Of a stretch of DNA of 8,178 nt, positions 1 through 6,946 are shown one piece after another (positions within the stretch are counted from its first letter, which is position 1; each line of letters opens with the position of its first letter). The position numbers and the translations under genes were made by a program. The notes beneath the pieces are model-generated. The model was not told where the DNA came from. It was given only the letters and a program-made list of their open reading frames with translations, and made no database searches. Source of the stretch: Pseudomonadota bacterium (GTDB lineage Bacteria > Pseudomonadota > Alphaproteobacteria > Rhizobiales > Tepidamorphaceae); contig JAEYRQ010000394.1 in NCBI GenBank assembly GCA_023435545.1, forward strand, positions 1 to 8,178, in the 5' to 3' direction.

Positions 1-996
1 TGGCTCGACGAGTCGCTGCCGACACTGTCCGACCGCGACAGGGGCGCCGAGCGCCTCGTCTCCGGCACGAAGGGGTCACATCTGATCCTCGACTGCCCGG
101 AGCTGTATGAGGAGCTGCGCGGCCATATGGTCTTCTTCGAGCGGGAGGACGGCCGCGTCTGCATCCTGTTTCCGTATCTCGGCAAGGTGCTGGCCGGCTC
201 TACCGACATCCGCGTCGACAGGGTGAGCCGCACGCGCTGCGAGCCGGAGGAACGCGACTACATCCTGGATGCGGTGCGCGAGGTATTTCATGCAATCGAG
301 GTCTCGGCGCGGGACATCGTCTTCAGCTTCAGTGGCATCAGGCCGCTGCCGAAGAGCGACCACGCCTTCACCGGCCGGATCTCGCGCGGCCATTTCGTCC
401 AGCGCCTCGACGGCGTCGTGCCGCAGTTCTGCATGGTCGGCGGCAAGTGGACCACATTCCGCGCCTTCGCCGAGCAGGCGGCGGACGAGGTGCTGGCGGA
501 ACTCGGCCGCGAGCGCACGTGCGGGACGATCGATCTGCCGATCGGCGGCGGCGCCGGCTTTTCGAGCGGGGGGGACCTCGCCGCCGAACTCGTCGCGCGG
601 CATGGAGTGAGCGGGAGCCGGGCCGAATGGCTGGTCGACGCCTATGGCACGCGCGCCGGCGAGGTGATCGCCTTCTGCCAGGATCGGGACGATGACGTGC
701 CTGTCGTTCCCGGGGGCACGATCACCGAGGCGGAGATCGCCTTCCTCTGCCGGATGGAGTTCGCCGGGGAACTCGAGGACATGCTGCTGCGGCGCACGCC
801 GTTGGCGATCCGGGGCGAAGTCTCGATGGCGATGGTCGAGCGCGTGGCCACCGTCATGGCCGGCGAACTCGGCTGGGACGGCGAACGCACGGCCCGCGAA
901 ATCGAAACCTTCGTCGGCGCTCTGGCGGAGTATCACGGCGTCTCGCCCGAGACGCTCGCCCGACGCAACCAGGACAGGAGCTGCACATGCGCATGA
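1..996 (+). CDS. GlpD-family FAD-dependent glycerol-3-phosphate / polyol-phosphate dehydrogenase (5' partial)
   Basis: The reading frame is open from base 1, so the N-terminal FAD Rossmann part lies outside the window. The 331 residues present correspond to about the last two-thirds of a roughly 500-residue GlpD. Visible family signatures are GTKGSH (64-81), SGIRPL (331-348, containing the arginine equivalent to the substrate-binding Arg of GlpD) and GGKWTTFR (439-462). A helical C-terminal domain of the kind found in GlpD follows. Family members oxidise sn-glycerol 3-phosphate, or in the EryB branch a polyol phosphate, at a secondary alcohol, passing electrons via FAD to the quinone pool at the inner membrane. 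The gene overlaps the following aldolase by 10 bases and shares an operon with a sugar kinase. I therefore infer a polyol-phosphate substrate rather than housekeeping glycerol metabolism. Ordinary glycerol-3-phosphate dehydrogenase cannot be excluded. Confidence 0.9.
   Translation, partial: WLDESLPTLSDRDRGAERLVSGTKGSHLILDCPELYEELRGHMVFFEREDGRVCILFPYLGKVLAGSTDIRVDRVSRTRCEPEERDYILDAVREVFHAIEVSARDIVFSFSGIRPLPKSDHAFTGRISRGHFVQRLDGVVPQFCMVGGKWTTFRAFAEQAADEVLAELGRERTCGTIDLPIGGGAGFSSGGDLAAELVARHGVSGSRAEWLVDAYGTRAGEVIAFCQDRDDDVPVVPGGTITEAEIAFLCRMEFAGELEDMLLRRTPLAIRGEVSMAMVERVATVMAGELGWDGERTAREIETFVGALAEYHGVSPETLARRNQDRSCTCA
977..980 (+). promoter_or_regulatory. Ribosome binding site of the aldolase gene
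   Basis: GGAG lies 6 nt before the ATG at 987, inside the last codons of the upstream dehydrogenase. A second in-frame ATG at 993 overlaps the dehydrogenase TGA but sits 12 nt from this site. The spacing favours 987 as the start. Confidence 0.6.
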
Positions 997-1829
997 GCGC
1001 CAAGGCCAGGATGAACCGGCTGTTCACCAACGGGGGCTGCCTCGATGTCGCGCTCGACCATGGCGTCTGCAACGAGCCCTCCTTCCTAGTGGGCCTCGAG
1101 GACATGGCCGGCGTCGTCGACACGCTGATCCGCGCGCGGCCCGACGCGATCCAGATGGCCTACGGGCAGGCGGATCTGCTGCAGGGCCGTCCGGAGAAGG
1201 ACAAGCCGGCGCTGGTCATGCGCATCGACATGGGCAATCCCTACAATGCCCAGCGCCATCGCGTCATGTGGTCGATGCTGCAGAACCGCGACGAACCGAT
1301 CGCCGGGGCGCTGGAGATGGATGCGGCCTGCGTGGTGGTCAACCTGTTCATGCTGCCGGACGAGCCCGAGCTCTTCCGCCAGTGCGTCGAGAACATCAGC
1401 CGGGTGCGCGCCGACTGTCATCGCTACGGCATGCCGCTGATGATCGAGCCGCTGGTCATGCTCCCAAACGATGTCCGCGGCGGCTACCAGGTCGATGGCG
1501 ACGCGGAGAAGATCGTCACGCTGGTGCGGCTCGCCTCCGAGATGGGCGCGGACATCATCAAGGCCGATCCGACGGAGAATCCCGAGGACTTCCACCGTGT
1601 GGTCGAGGCCGCGCGGGTGCCGGTACTCGTCCGTGGCGGCGGAAAGGACGATCTTCGCACCGTGCTCGCCAAGTCCGCCGTGCTGATGGGGCAGGGCGCC
1701 AGGGGCATGGTCTATGGGCGCAACATCTATCAGCATGCCAATCCGACGGCGGTGGTGACTGCCCTGATGGCGTTGATCCACGATGGTGCCGGCGGTGAAG
1801 AGGCGTGGGAGATCTACAATCGTGGCTGA
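987..1829 (+). CDS. Class I aldolase/thiolase of the DhnA/FbaB/LsrF family
   Basis: This 280-residue TIM-barrel aldolase has the usual length for the family. Visible motifs are the N-terminal acidic pair in ALDHG (D24, H25), the Schiff-base lysine in DIIKADP (K192), and two phosphate-binding segments, RGGGK (G217-G219) and YGRN (G244-N246). The C-terminal half (RGGGK, then GRNI, then a closing helix) reads like LsrF, the thiolase of AI-2 degradation. Family members cleave fructose 1,6-bisphosphate or other phosphorylated ketoses by a Schiff-base mechanism in the cytoplasm. Between a polyol-phosphate dehydrogenase and an FGGY kinase, the inferred job is cleavage of the ketose phosphate they produce into a triose phosphate and an aldehyde. 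An LsrF-like acetyl-transfer role is an alternative. The start at 987 is supported by GGAG 6 nt upstream. It overlaps the gene before by 10 bases and the gene after by 8. Confidence 0.85.
   Translation: MRMSAKARMNRLFTNGGCLDVALDHGVCNEPSFLVGLEDMAGVVDTLIRARPDAIQMAYGQADLLQGRPEKDKPALVMRIDMGNPYNAQRHRVMWSMLQNRDEPIAGALEMDAACVVVNLFMLPDEPELFRQCVENISRVRADCHRYGMPLMIEPLVMLPNDVRGGYQVDGDAEKIVTLVRLASEMGADIIKADPTENPEDFHRVVEAARVPVLVRGGGKDDLRTVLAKSAVLMGQGARGMVYGRNIYQHANPTAVVTALMALIHDGAGGEEAWEIYNRG
1807..1811 (+). promoter_or_regulatory. Ribosome binding site supporting a GTG start for the kinase
   Basis: GGGAG lies 10 nt before the GTG at 1822, within the aldolase C-terminus. The earlier in-frame ATG at 1783 has no purine-rich site in front of it and would add 13 arginine-rich residues ahead of the conserved kinase start. 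GTG 1822 is therefore preferred. Confidence 0.5.
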
Positions 1830-3339
1830 TGACGGGCCCTGGCTGCTCGGGCTCGATGCCGGCAACACCGTCATCAAGGCGGTTCTGTTCGACCAGCAGG
1901 GACGCCAGATCGCCGCGCACGGGATCGATGGAGCTACCCACACGCCGGCGCCGGGCATGGTCGAGCGCTCGGTGCCTGAACTGTGGGAGAACGCTAGGGC
2001 GGCGATCGCCGGCTGCATCGCCGAAGCGGGTATCGATCCGCGCGACATCGCCGCCATCGGCACCGCCGGCCACGGCAACGGCCTCTATCTGCTGGAGCGC
2101 GACGGATCGCCCCTGATCGGTATCCAGTCGCTGGATTCGCGCGGCGCCGCGCTCGCCGCCGAGCTGGATGCGGCCGTTGGCGGCGAGGTTCACGCGATCT
2201 CCCTGCAACGGCCATGGCCGTCACAGACCCCGGTGCTTCTTGGCTGGCTGAAGCGTCACCGGCCGGATCTCTACGCCCGCGCCGGCACGCTGCTGTTCGC
2301 CAAGGACGTCCTCACCTGGAACCTGACCGGCGAGCGTGTCGGCGAGATCTCCGACATGTCCGGCGCGGGCCTGCTGCGCCTGCCGGACGCCGACTACGAC
2401 ATGGCGCTGCTCGGTCTCTATGGGCTCGACGATGCCGCGGCACTCCTGCCGCCGCTGCACCGGCCGACCTCGATCGTCGGTTCGGTCACGGCCGAGGCGG
2501 CAGCCGCGACCGGTCTTGCGGTGGGAACTCCGGTCGTTGCCGGATACTTCGATGTCATCGCCTCGGCGCTCGGATCGGGTGCATCCGGACCGGGTGCCGC
2601 CTCCATCGTCGTCGGCAGCTGGTCGATCAACCAGGTGCTGTCCGATGCGCCGGTGCGCGACGACCGCGTGTTCATGGTCGCGGTTTACGGGTGTGACCTG
2701 TTCGCCAACATGGACAACAGCGCCACGTCGGCCGCCAATCTCGAATGGTATGTGCGCCAGCTTGTCGAGCGCGGCGCCCATCACGACGATCCCTTCGGCC
2801 ACGTCAACGCGGCCGTGGGGAGCGTCGAGACAGCGCACGACGACCCGCTGTTCCACCCCTTTCTCTACGGCGGCCGGCTCGGCGCGCACCTGCGCGGCGG
2901 CTTCTACGGCCTCGCCGGCTGGCACGGCGAGGGGCACCTGCTGCGGGCGCTGTTCGAAGGCGTGATGTTCGAGCACAGGCGTCACGTCGAGGTGCTGTCG
3001 CAGGCAGGCGTCACCTTCTCGACGGCGGCGCTTTCCGGCGGCGGGGTGCGCTCGCCGCTCTGGCCGCGGATGTTCGCCGATGGCCTCGGCGTGCCCGTCA
3101 CGATAGCGGAGGCGCAGGAAACCGGTGCGCTCGGCGCCGCGATGGCCGCGGCGGTCGGCATCGGCCTCCATCCAGACGAGGCATCCGCGGTCGGCGCCAT
3201 GACGCGGGTGGCGCGCAGGTTTGATCCCGACCCGGCGATGCGTGCACACTATGATCGGCGCTATGCGGTCTGGACCCGGCTGATGCAGGCAATGGACCCG
3301 CTGTGGCGCGAACTGGCGGCAGGTAGACCGGGTCGATGA
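1822..3339 (+). CDS. FGGY-family carbohydrate kinase (L-xylulose kinase / erythritol kinase type)
   Basis: This 505-residue cytoplasmic kinase, counted from GTG 1822, has the standard FGGY length and two-domain layout. The first ATP/phosphate loop is GLDAGNT (D12, G14, T16), immediately at the N-terminus. GTAGHGNG (from G80) lies in the sugar-binding lobe. The catalytic base is D244 in GYFDV, followed by GSWS (G265). The C-terminal ATP-binding signature is LSGGG (L404-G408), and QETGALGAA (from Q432) closes the nucleotide site. The arrangement GxFDVxxxALxxG, then GxWxxN, then SATSxxNLEW resembles E. coli LyxK and the EryA group more than glycerol kinase. It would phosphorylate a pentulose, tetritol or pentitol using ATP; the exact substrate is not determinable here. 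The start codon overlaps the aldolase stop by 8 bases, and the stop codon overlaps the start of the next gene, indicating coupled translation. Confidence 0.9.
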   Translation: MADDGPWLLGLDAGNTVIKAVLFDQQGRQIAAHGIDGATHTPAPGMVERSVPELWENARAAIAGCIAEAGIDPRDIAAIGTAGHGNGLYLLERDGSPLIGIQSLDSRGAALAAELDAAVGGEVHAISLQRPWPSQTPVLLGWLKRHRPDLYARAGTLLFAKDVLTWNLTGERVGEISDMSGAGLLRLPDADYDMALLGLYGLDDAAALLPPLHRPTSIVGSVTAEAAAATGLAVGTPVVAGYFDVIASALGSGASGPGAASIVVGSWSINQVLSDAPVRDDRVFMVAVYGCDLFANMDNSATSAANLEWYVRQLVERGAHHDDPFGHVNAAVGSVETAHDDPLFHPFLYGGRLGAHLRGGFYGLAGWHGEGHLLRALFEGVMFEHRRHVEVLSQAGVTFSTAALSGGGVRSPLWPRMFADGLGVPVTIAEAQETGALGAAMAAAVGIGLHPDEASAVGAMTRVARRFDPDPAMRAHYDRRYAVWTRLMQAMDPLWRELAAGRPGR

Positions 3340-4937
3340 CGCTGGATGGGAACTACGACTACATCATCGTCGGCGCTGGCACGGCCGGCTGCGTGCTTGC
3401 CAACCGACTGACCGCGGACGGGCGCACCCGGGTGCTGCTGCTCGAGGCCGGCGGCAGCGACAATTATCACTGGGTGCACATCCCGGTCGGCTATCTCTAC
3501 TGCATCGGCAATCCGCGCACCGACTGGATGATGAAGACCGGCTCCGAGCCTGGGCTCAACGGGCGCTCGCTGGTCTATCCGCGCGGCAAGGTGCTGGGAG
3601 GCTGCTCGTCGGTCAACGGCATGATCTACATGCGCGGCCAGGCCGCCGACTACGACGGCTGGCGCCAGATGGGCAATGTCGGATGGGGCTGGGACGATGT
3701 CCTGCCATACTTCCTCAGGTCGGAGGACCATTACGGCGGGAAGTCCGAACTGCACGGCGCCGGCGGCGAGTGGAAGGTGGCGCGGCAGCGGCTGACCTGG
3801 GACATCCTGCTGGCCGTTCAGGAGGGTGCGCGCGAGTTCGGGATCGAGCCGCGCGCCGATTTCAACGACGGCGACAACGAGGGTTCCGGCTTCTTCGAGG
3901 TCAACCAGAAGCGCGGCGTGCGCTGGAGCGCGGCCAGGGGATTCCTGAAGCCGGCGCTGAAGCGGCCGAACCTGCGGCTCATCACCCACGCGCTCACACA
4001 TAGCCTGATCCTGGAGGGCCGCCGGGGCGTGGGCTTGCGATTCAGGCAGGGCGGTCTTGAGCGCGAGGCACGAGCCGATGCCGAGGTGCTGCTGGCCGCA
4101 GGTTCGATCAACTCGCCGAAGCTGCTCGAACTGTCCGGCATCGGTCGGCCGGACGTGTTGCGCGGGCTCGGCATCGAGGTCGCACACGAAAGCCCCGGCG
4201 TCGGCGAGAACCTGCAGGACCATCTGCAGATCCGCACCGTCTACAAGGTGACGGGCGCGAAGACGCTCAACACCATCGCCAACAGCGCGTACGGAAAGGC
4301 GACGATCGCCCTTCAATATGCGCTGATGCAGTCCGGCCCGATGTCGATGGCGCCGAGCCAGTTCGGCATGTTCACCAAGTCCGACCCGTCGAAGGCGACG
4401 CCCGACCTCGAGTATCACGTCCAGCCGCTGTCGACGGACCGGCTGGGCGATCCGCTGCATCCCTTCCCGGCGATCACCATGTCGGTGTGCAACCTGCGAC
4501 CCGAAAGCCGCGGCAGCGTTCATGCCGCCACGCCCGATCCCGAAACCCAGCCCGACATTCGCCTCAACTACCTGTCGGCGCAGGCCGACCGCGACGTCGC
4601 GCTGAAGGCGGTCCGGCAGGCGCGCCGGATCATGACCGCCCGGGCGCTGGCGCGCTACCGGCCCGAGGAGATGCTGCCGGGGCTGGTGGTGGATTCTGAC
4701 GAGGATCTGGTACGGGAGATCGGCAATATCGCCACGACGATCTTCCATCCCGTCGGAACCTGCCGGATGGGGCAGGACGACCGCGCCGTGGTCGACGGCG
4801 ACCTGCGCGTCCGTGGACTCTCCGGCCTGCGCGTCGTCGACGCGTCGATCATGCCGACCATCGTATCGGGCAACACCGCCTCGCCCGTCGTCATGATTGC
4901 GGAGAAGGCCGCCGACATGATCCGCGCTGCTCGTTGA
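3336..4937 (+). CDS. GMC-family FAD-dependent oxidoreductase (choline/alcohol dehydrogenase-like)
   Basis: This is a complete 533-residue glucose-methanol-choline oxidoreductase. The dinucleotide-binding loop GAGTAG (G13, G15, G18) and the ribose-binding E37 are at the N-terminus. GMC signature 1 runs from about G84 (GKVLGGCSSVN) and signature 2 from G256 (GSINSP to SGIG, ending G270). The C-terminal catalytic pair is H471 in FHPVGTCRMG and N513 in GNTASP. Members oxidise primary or secondary alcohols, with electrons going to quinone or another acceptor or to oxygen. There is no Sec or Tat signal, so it is probably cytoplasmic or peripheral to the inner membrane. The ATG overlaps the kinase TGA as ATGA (3336-3339), and the Shine-Dalgarno match is weak, so translation probably depends on coupling. 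As the last gene of the operon it may oxidise the free polyol or an alcohol/aldehyde side product. The name choline dehydrogenase would be an over-call. Confidence 0.93.
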   Translation: MTLDGNYDYIIVGAGTAGCVLANRLTADGRTRVLLLEAGGSDNYHWVHIPVGYLYCIGNPRTDWMMKTGSEPGLNGRSLVYPRGKVLGGCSSVNGMIYMRGQAADYDGWRQMGNVGWGWDDVLPYFLRSEDHYGGKSELHGAGGEWKVARQRLTWDILLAVQEGAREFGIEPRADFNDGDNEGSGFFEVNQKRGVRWSAARGFLKPALKRPNLRLITHALTHSLILEGRRGVGLRFRQGGLEREARADAEVLLAAGSINSPKLLELSGIGRPDVLRGLGIEVAHESPGVGENLQDHLQIRTVYKVTGAKTLNTIANSAYGKATIALQYALMQSGPMSMAPSQFGMFTKSDPSKATPDLEYHVQPLSTDRLGDPLHPFPAITMSVCNLRPESRGSVHAATPDPETQPDIRLNYLSAQADRDVALKAVRQARRIMTARALARYRPEEMLPGLVVDSDEDLVREIGNIATTIFHPVGTCRMGQDDRAVVDGDLRVRGLSGLRVVDASIMPTIVSGNTASPVVMIAEKAADMIRAAR

Positions 4938-4947
4938 CAAGTTCCAA

Positions 4948-4983
4948 GGCCGTATCGGCCGGGATCGTCACCGAGGGCCTCGG
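4948..4983. terminator. Candidate transcription terminator between convergent operon and tRNA
   Basis: Two small GC-rich inverted repeats follow the GMC stop codon. One is a 5-bp stem with a TAT loop at 4948-4960, and the other is a 6-bp stem around a single G at 4971-4983. They sit between the rightward operon and the leftward tRNA, where termination from both sides is expected. There is no T-run on either strand, so the call rests mainly on position. Confidence 0.25.
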
Positions 4984-5021
4984 CCCGGCCGCAGCCGCAG
5001 GTCTCTCAACCGCGTTGGAAA

Positions 5022-5098
5022 TGGCGCGCCCGAAGAGATTCGAACTCCTGACCCCCAGATTCGTAGTCTGGTGCTCTATCCAGCTGAGCTACGGGCGC
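5022..5098 (-). tRNA. tRNA-Arg(ACG)
   Basis: The reverse strand folds into a complete 77-nt cloverleaf including an encoded 3' CCA (plus-strand tgg at 5022-5024). The acceptor stem GCGCCCG/CGGGCGC is perfect. The D stem is GCTC/GAGC with the conserved GG in its loop, and the anticodon stem CCAGA/TCTGG encloses loop CTACGAA. The T arm has loop TTCGAAT and one G-U pair in its stem, and the discriminator base is G. The anticodon is ACG (plus-strand 5062-5064). A34 would be edited to inosine by TadA to read CGU, CGC and CGA. No clear -35/-10 promoter was recognised upstream (higher coordinates). Confidence 0.97.
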
Positions 5099-5422
5099 CC
5101 GTCGGCCGCCATAGGCGGCGCGAAAGCAGCTTTCGGCCCATTGGGCCGGCGCGCGGGGCATACGTAGTCGGATCGGAGGCGGAATGCAAGCGATCGCGTG
5201 CGGTCGGCTTTGCAGGCGGGGAGAGGCATCCCCCGCGGGTGTTCAGTGCTGGTCAACTCGGCGCGAGGGCTGAATGCTTCGGGTTCGGCGCCCTGGCCGA
5301 TCCGGCTGGTGCGCAGGGGGCAGGGGACCTGTGCATCAAGTTCTGCAGTGGAAGGGGCACGGTCGCGGGCGTGACGCTATGCTGGCGGCGGATTACGGAC
5401 CTGCCTCGGGCGCTGAGCCGAC
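5099..5422. other. Non-coding intergenic stretch between tRNA-Arg and the sensor kinase
   Basis: I see no credible gene in these 324 bases. The open frames crossing it extend into the antisense of the tRNA or of the kinase gene and resemble no protein family. It contains several GC-rich inverted repeats: three palindromes at 5105-5148, an imperfect stem at 5185-5214 (TGCAAGC with GCTTTGCA), and a 7-bp stem with one bulged base at 5216-5236. None is followed by a T-run. The part nearest 5099 must carry the tRNA promoter, which I cannot place. Confidence 0.6.
5105..5148. repeat. Three consecutive short palindromes upstream of tRNA-Arg
   Basis: Three inverted repeats lie almost end to end. The first is GCCGCC-ATA-GGCGGC at 5105-5119. 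The second is CGAAAGC-A-GCTTTCG at 5121-5135, a 7-bp arm around one base. The third is CGGCCC-ATT-GGGCCG at 5134-5148. All arms are perfect, and the second and third share two bases. They begin 7 bases from the mature 5' end of the tRNA, within its leader or promoter region. They could be hairpins in the tRNA precursor, a protein-binding array, or a copy of a dispersed palindromic element. Confidence 0.5.
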
Positions 5423-5430
5423 TCAGGCGC
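5410..5430 (-). terminator. Hairpin at the 3' end of the sensor kinase gene
   Basis: An 8-bp stem (GCGC and TGAG pairing with CTCA and GCGC, one bulged G, loop CCGA) spans the stop codon of the histidine kinase. A GC-rich stem here fits transcript end protection or termination, but no T-run follows on the minus strand, so the assignment is tentative. Confidence 0.2.
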
Positions 5431-6913
5431 TGGCCCGGCCGCCGCGACGCGGCTTCAATTCGACCACCCGGTCGGGGATCTCGATGCGGAAGGTGGCGCC
5501 GAGGGTGCCGTCCGCCAGCCGGATCTCGCCGCCATGCGCCTGGACCAGTTCGGCGGCGATGGCGAGTCCCAGGCCGATACCATCCGGCCGCGCCGAGCCG
5601 TGAAACGCCTCGAACAGATGCTTGCGCGCCTTGGCGGGCACGCCGGGACCGGTATCGGCAACCTCGATGGTGACGACGGCGCCGTCGCGCCGCGCCGATA
5701 CGCGCACCATGTCGTGCTCGTTCTCGCCGCCGCGGCTCTCGATCGCCTGCGCGGCGTTGCGGGTCAGGTTGACGAGGATCCGGAACAGTTGCTCCTGGTC
5801 GGCATCGATCATGAGATCACTGGGCACTGCATTGACGAACCGGAGCTTGCGATCGGACGCCAGTTCCAGCGTGTCGCCCGCTTCCTCGACCAGCGGCGCG
5901 AGGGAGACCATGCGGCGTTCCGGCGGCGATTCGCGCGCGCTGCCGTACCTGAGCGTATTGGTGCAGAAATCGACCGCCCGATCGAGCGTTCGGACCAGCT
6001 TGGGCGCCAGCCGCTGCACCAGCGGGTCCTGCACCTCGCCGACCCTGTCGACGACGAGTTGGGCCGAGGCAAGCATGTTGCGAAGGTCGTGGTTGATCTT
6101 CGAGACCGCCAGGCCCATCGCCGCCAGACGGTTCTTCTGGTTGAGCGTGCCGACGAGTTGGCGCTGCATCCGCGCGAGTTCGCGGCGGGCGACGCCGATC
6201 TCGTCCTCGCGGCCTGAGGGCTGGATGATCCTCGCCGGATCCTCCGGCGCCTCCGAAAAGGCCACCATCGCGGCGGTCAGCTGGCGCATCGGCCGCACCA
6301 GCAGGCGGTGCAGCGTCAGATAGACGAGCGCCGCGGTGAACACCGAGATGATGATCGACAGGGTGAGGATGTTGATCGAATAGGTCACCATCGCCCTGCG
6401 CAGCGGCGTCTCGTCCATGACGATCTCGATGAACTCGCCGCCCGTGGGCGCCTCGCCGACCACCCGGATCGTGCGTCCGTCGGTGGCCGTCAGGGTTCCG
6501 AACGCCGCACGGATCTCCTCGGGGATGCTCATTTCGCGCAGGTCGTAGCTTGCCTCAACGGTCGGCGGCATGTCGGAGATCGCCAGCAGCCGCCGCGTAC
6601 CGCCGCGTTTATGGGCGACAGTGTAGGCCCCGACCTGCCGCAAGAGCTCCAGTTCGAGCTCCTTCGGCACCATGTTGTCGGGCGCCGCCTCCAGAACGAG
6701 CGCTGCCGTCTGCGCGGCGCTGAGGCGATCCTTCAGCCATCCACGCCGGAAATTGGCGATGGAAGGAACGTAGATCAGCACCTCGCAGATCATCACGAAC
6801 AGGATCGTGAGCACGAGAAGCTTGCCCGACAGGCCGATGCCACGCCTGCGGCCGGGGGGATGGTCGTCTGTCACCGTCTTGTCAGGCACGCGTGTCCGAT
6901 CCGCCTCGCCCAA
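5423..6913 (-). CDS. Membrane-bound HAMP-domain sensor histidine kinase
   Basis: This 496-residue inner-membrane sensor kinase has a charged N-terminal tail, TM1 at about 30-51, an extracytoplasmic domain of about 125 residues (52-176) of no recognisable type, and TM2 at about 178-200. A HAMP linker follows (about 201-255), then the dimerisation/phosphoacceptor helix with H275 in KINHDLRNML. The ATPase domain shows the N box (N382, N386), the G1 box DTGPG (D420-G424), and GIGLGL (G445-L450). It should autophosphorylate and pass phosphate to a response regulator, but none is encoded in the window. The first usable start is TTG at 6913 with no clear ribosome site. GTG at 6889 is an alternative that shortens the tail by 8 residues. 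It begins 33 nt after the flavoprotein stop in the same direction, so the two are probably co-transcribed. The signal sensed is unknown. Confidence 0.92.
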   Translation of the reverse strand: MGEADRTRVPDKTVTDDHPPGRRRGIGLSGKLLVLTILFVMICEVLIYVPSIANFRRGWLKDRLSAAQTAALVLEAAPDNMVPKELELELLRQVGAYTVAHKRGGTRRLLAISDMPPTVEASYDLREMSIPEEIRAAFGTLTATDGRTIRVVGEAPTGGEFIEIVMDETPLRRAMVTYSINILTLSIIISVFTAALVYLTLHRLLVRPMRQLTAAMVAFSEAPEDPARIIQPSGREDEIGVARRELARMQRQLVGTLNQKNRLAAMGLAVSKINHDLRNMLASAQLVVDRVGEVQDPLVQRLAPKLVRTLDRAVDFCTNTLRYGSARESPPERRMVSLAPLVEEAGDTLELASDRKLRFVNAVPSDLMIDADQEQLFRILVNLTRNAAQAIESRGGENEHDMVRVSARRDGAVVTIEVADTGPGVPAKARKHLFEAFHGSARPDGIGLGLAIAAELVQAHGGEIRLADGTLGATFRIEIPDRVVELKPRRGGRASA

Positions 6914-6946
6914 TTCGCTACGAGCGACCGCGCGGATTGTCGCCGC

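Noticed and set aside
1086..3249. Antisense open frames of 330 and 342 codons opposite the aldolase and kinase
   Set aside because: Both are shadows of genes with clear catalytic motifs on the + strand. They show no family features and no plausible starts.
987..3339. Annotation of the aldolase and kinase as LsrF and LsrK (AI-2 degradation)
   Set aside because: The families match broadly, but there is no LsrG, Lsr transporter or LsrR. The kinase looks closer to LyxK/EryA, and a GlpD-family dehydrogenase is in the same operon, which AI-2 breakdown does not use.
3261..4940. 559-codon open frame on the - strand opposite the GMC gene
   Set aside because: The GMC frame carries all family motifs on the + strand. 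The antisense frame is a by-product of strong third-position GC bias, and its translation is low-complexity His/Arg/Asp-rich sequence without domains.
4934..5167. 77-codon open frame on the + strand containing RPKRFELLTPRF
   Set aside because: It is the antisense translation of tRNA-Arg. This peptide is a familiar spurious product of reading through such tRNA genes, and the frame has no ribosome site or homology of its own.
5216..5236. GC-rich hairpin as an intrinsic terminator or small RNA
   Set aside because: The stem has a bulge and no T-run on either strand, and no promoter could be placed; it is mentioned only as part of the intergenic description.
5071..5673. 200-codon + strand open frame across the tRNA, the gap and the end of the sensor kinase
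   Set aside because: It starts inside the tRNA complement and ends antisense to the kinase ATPase domain. Its composition is arginine- and proline-rich with no recognisable domain.
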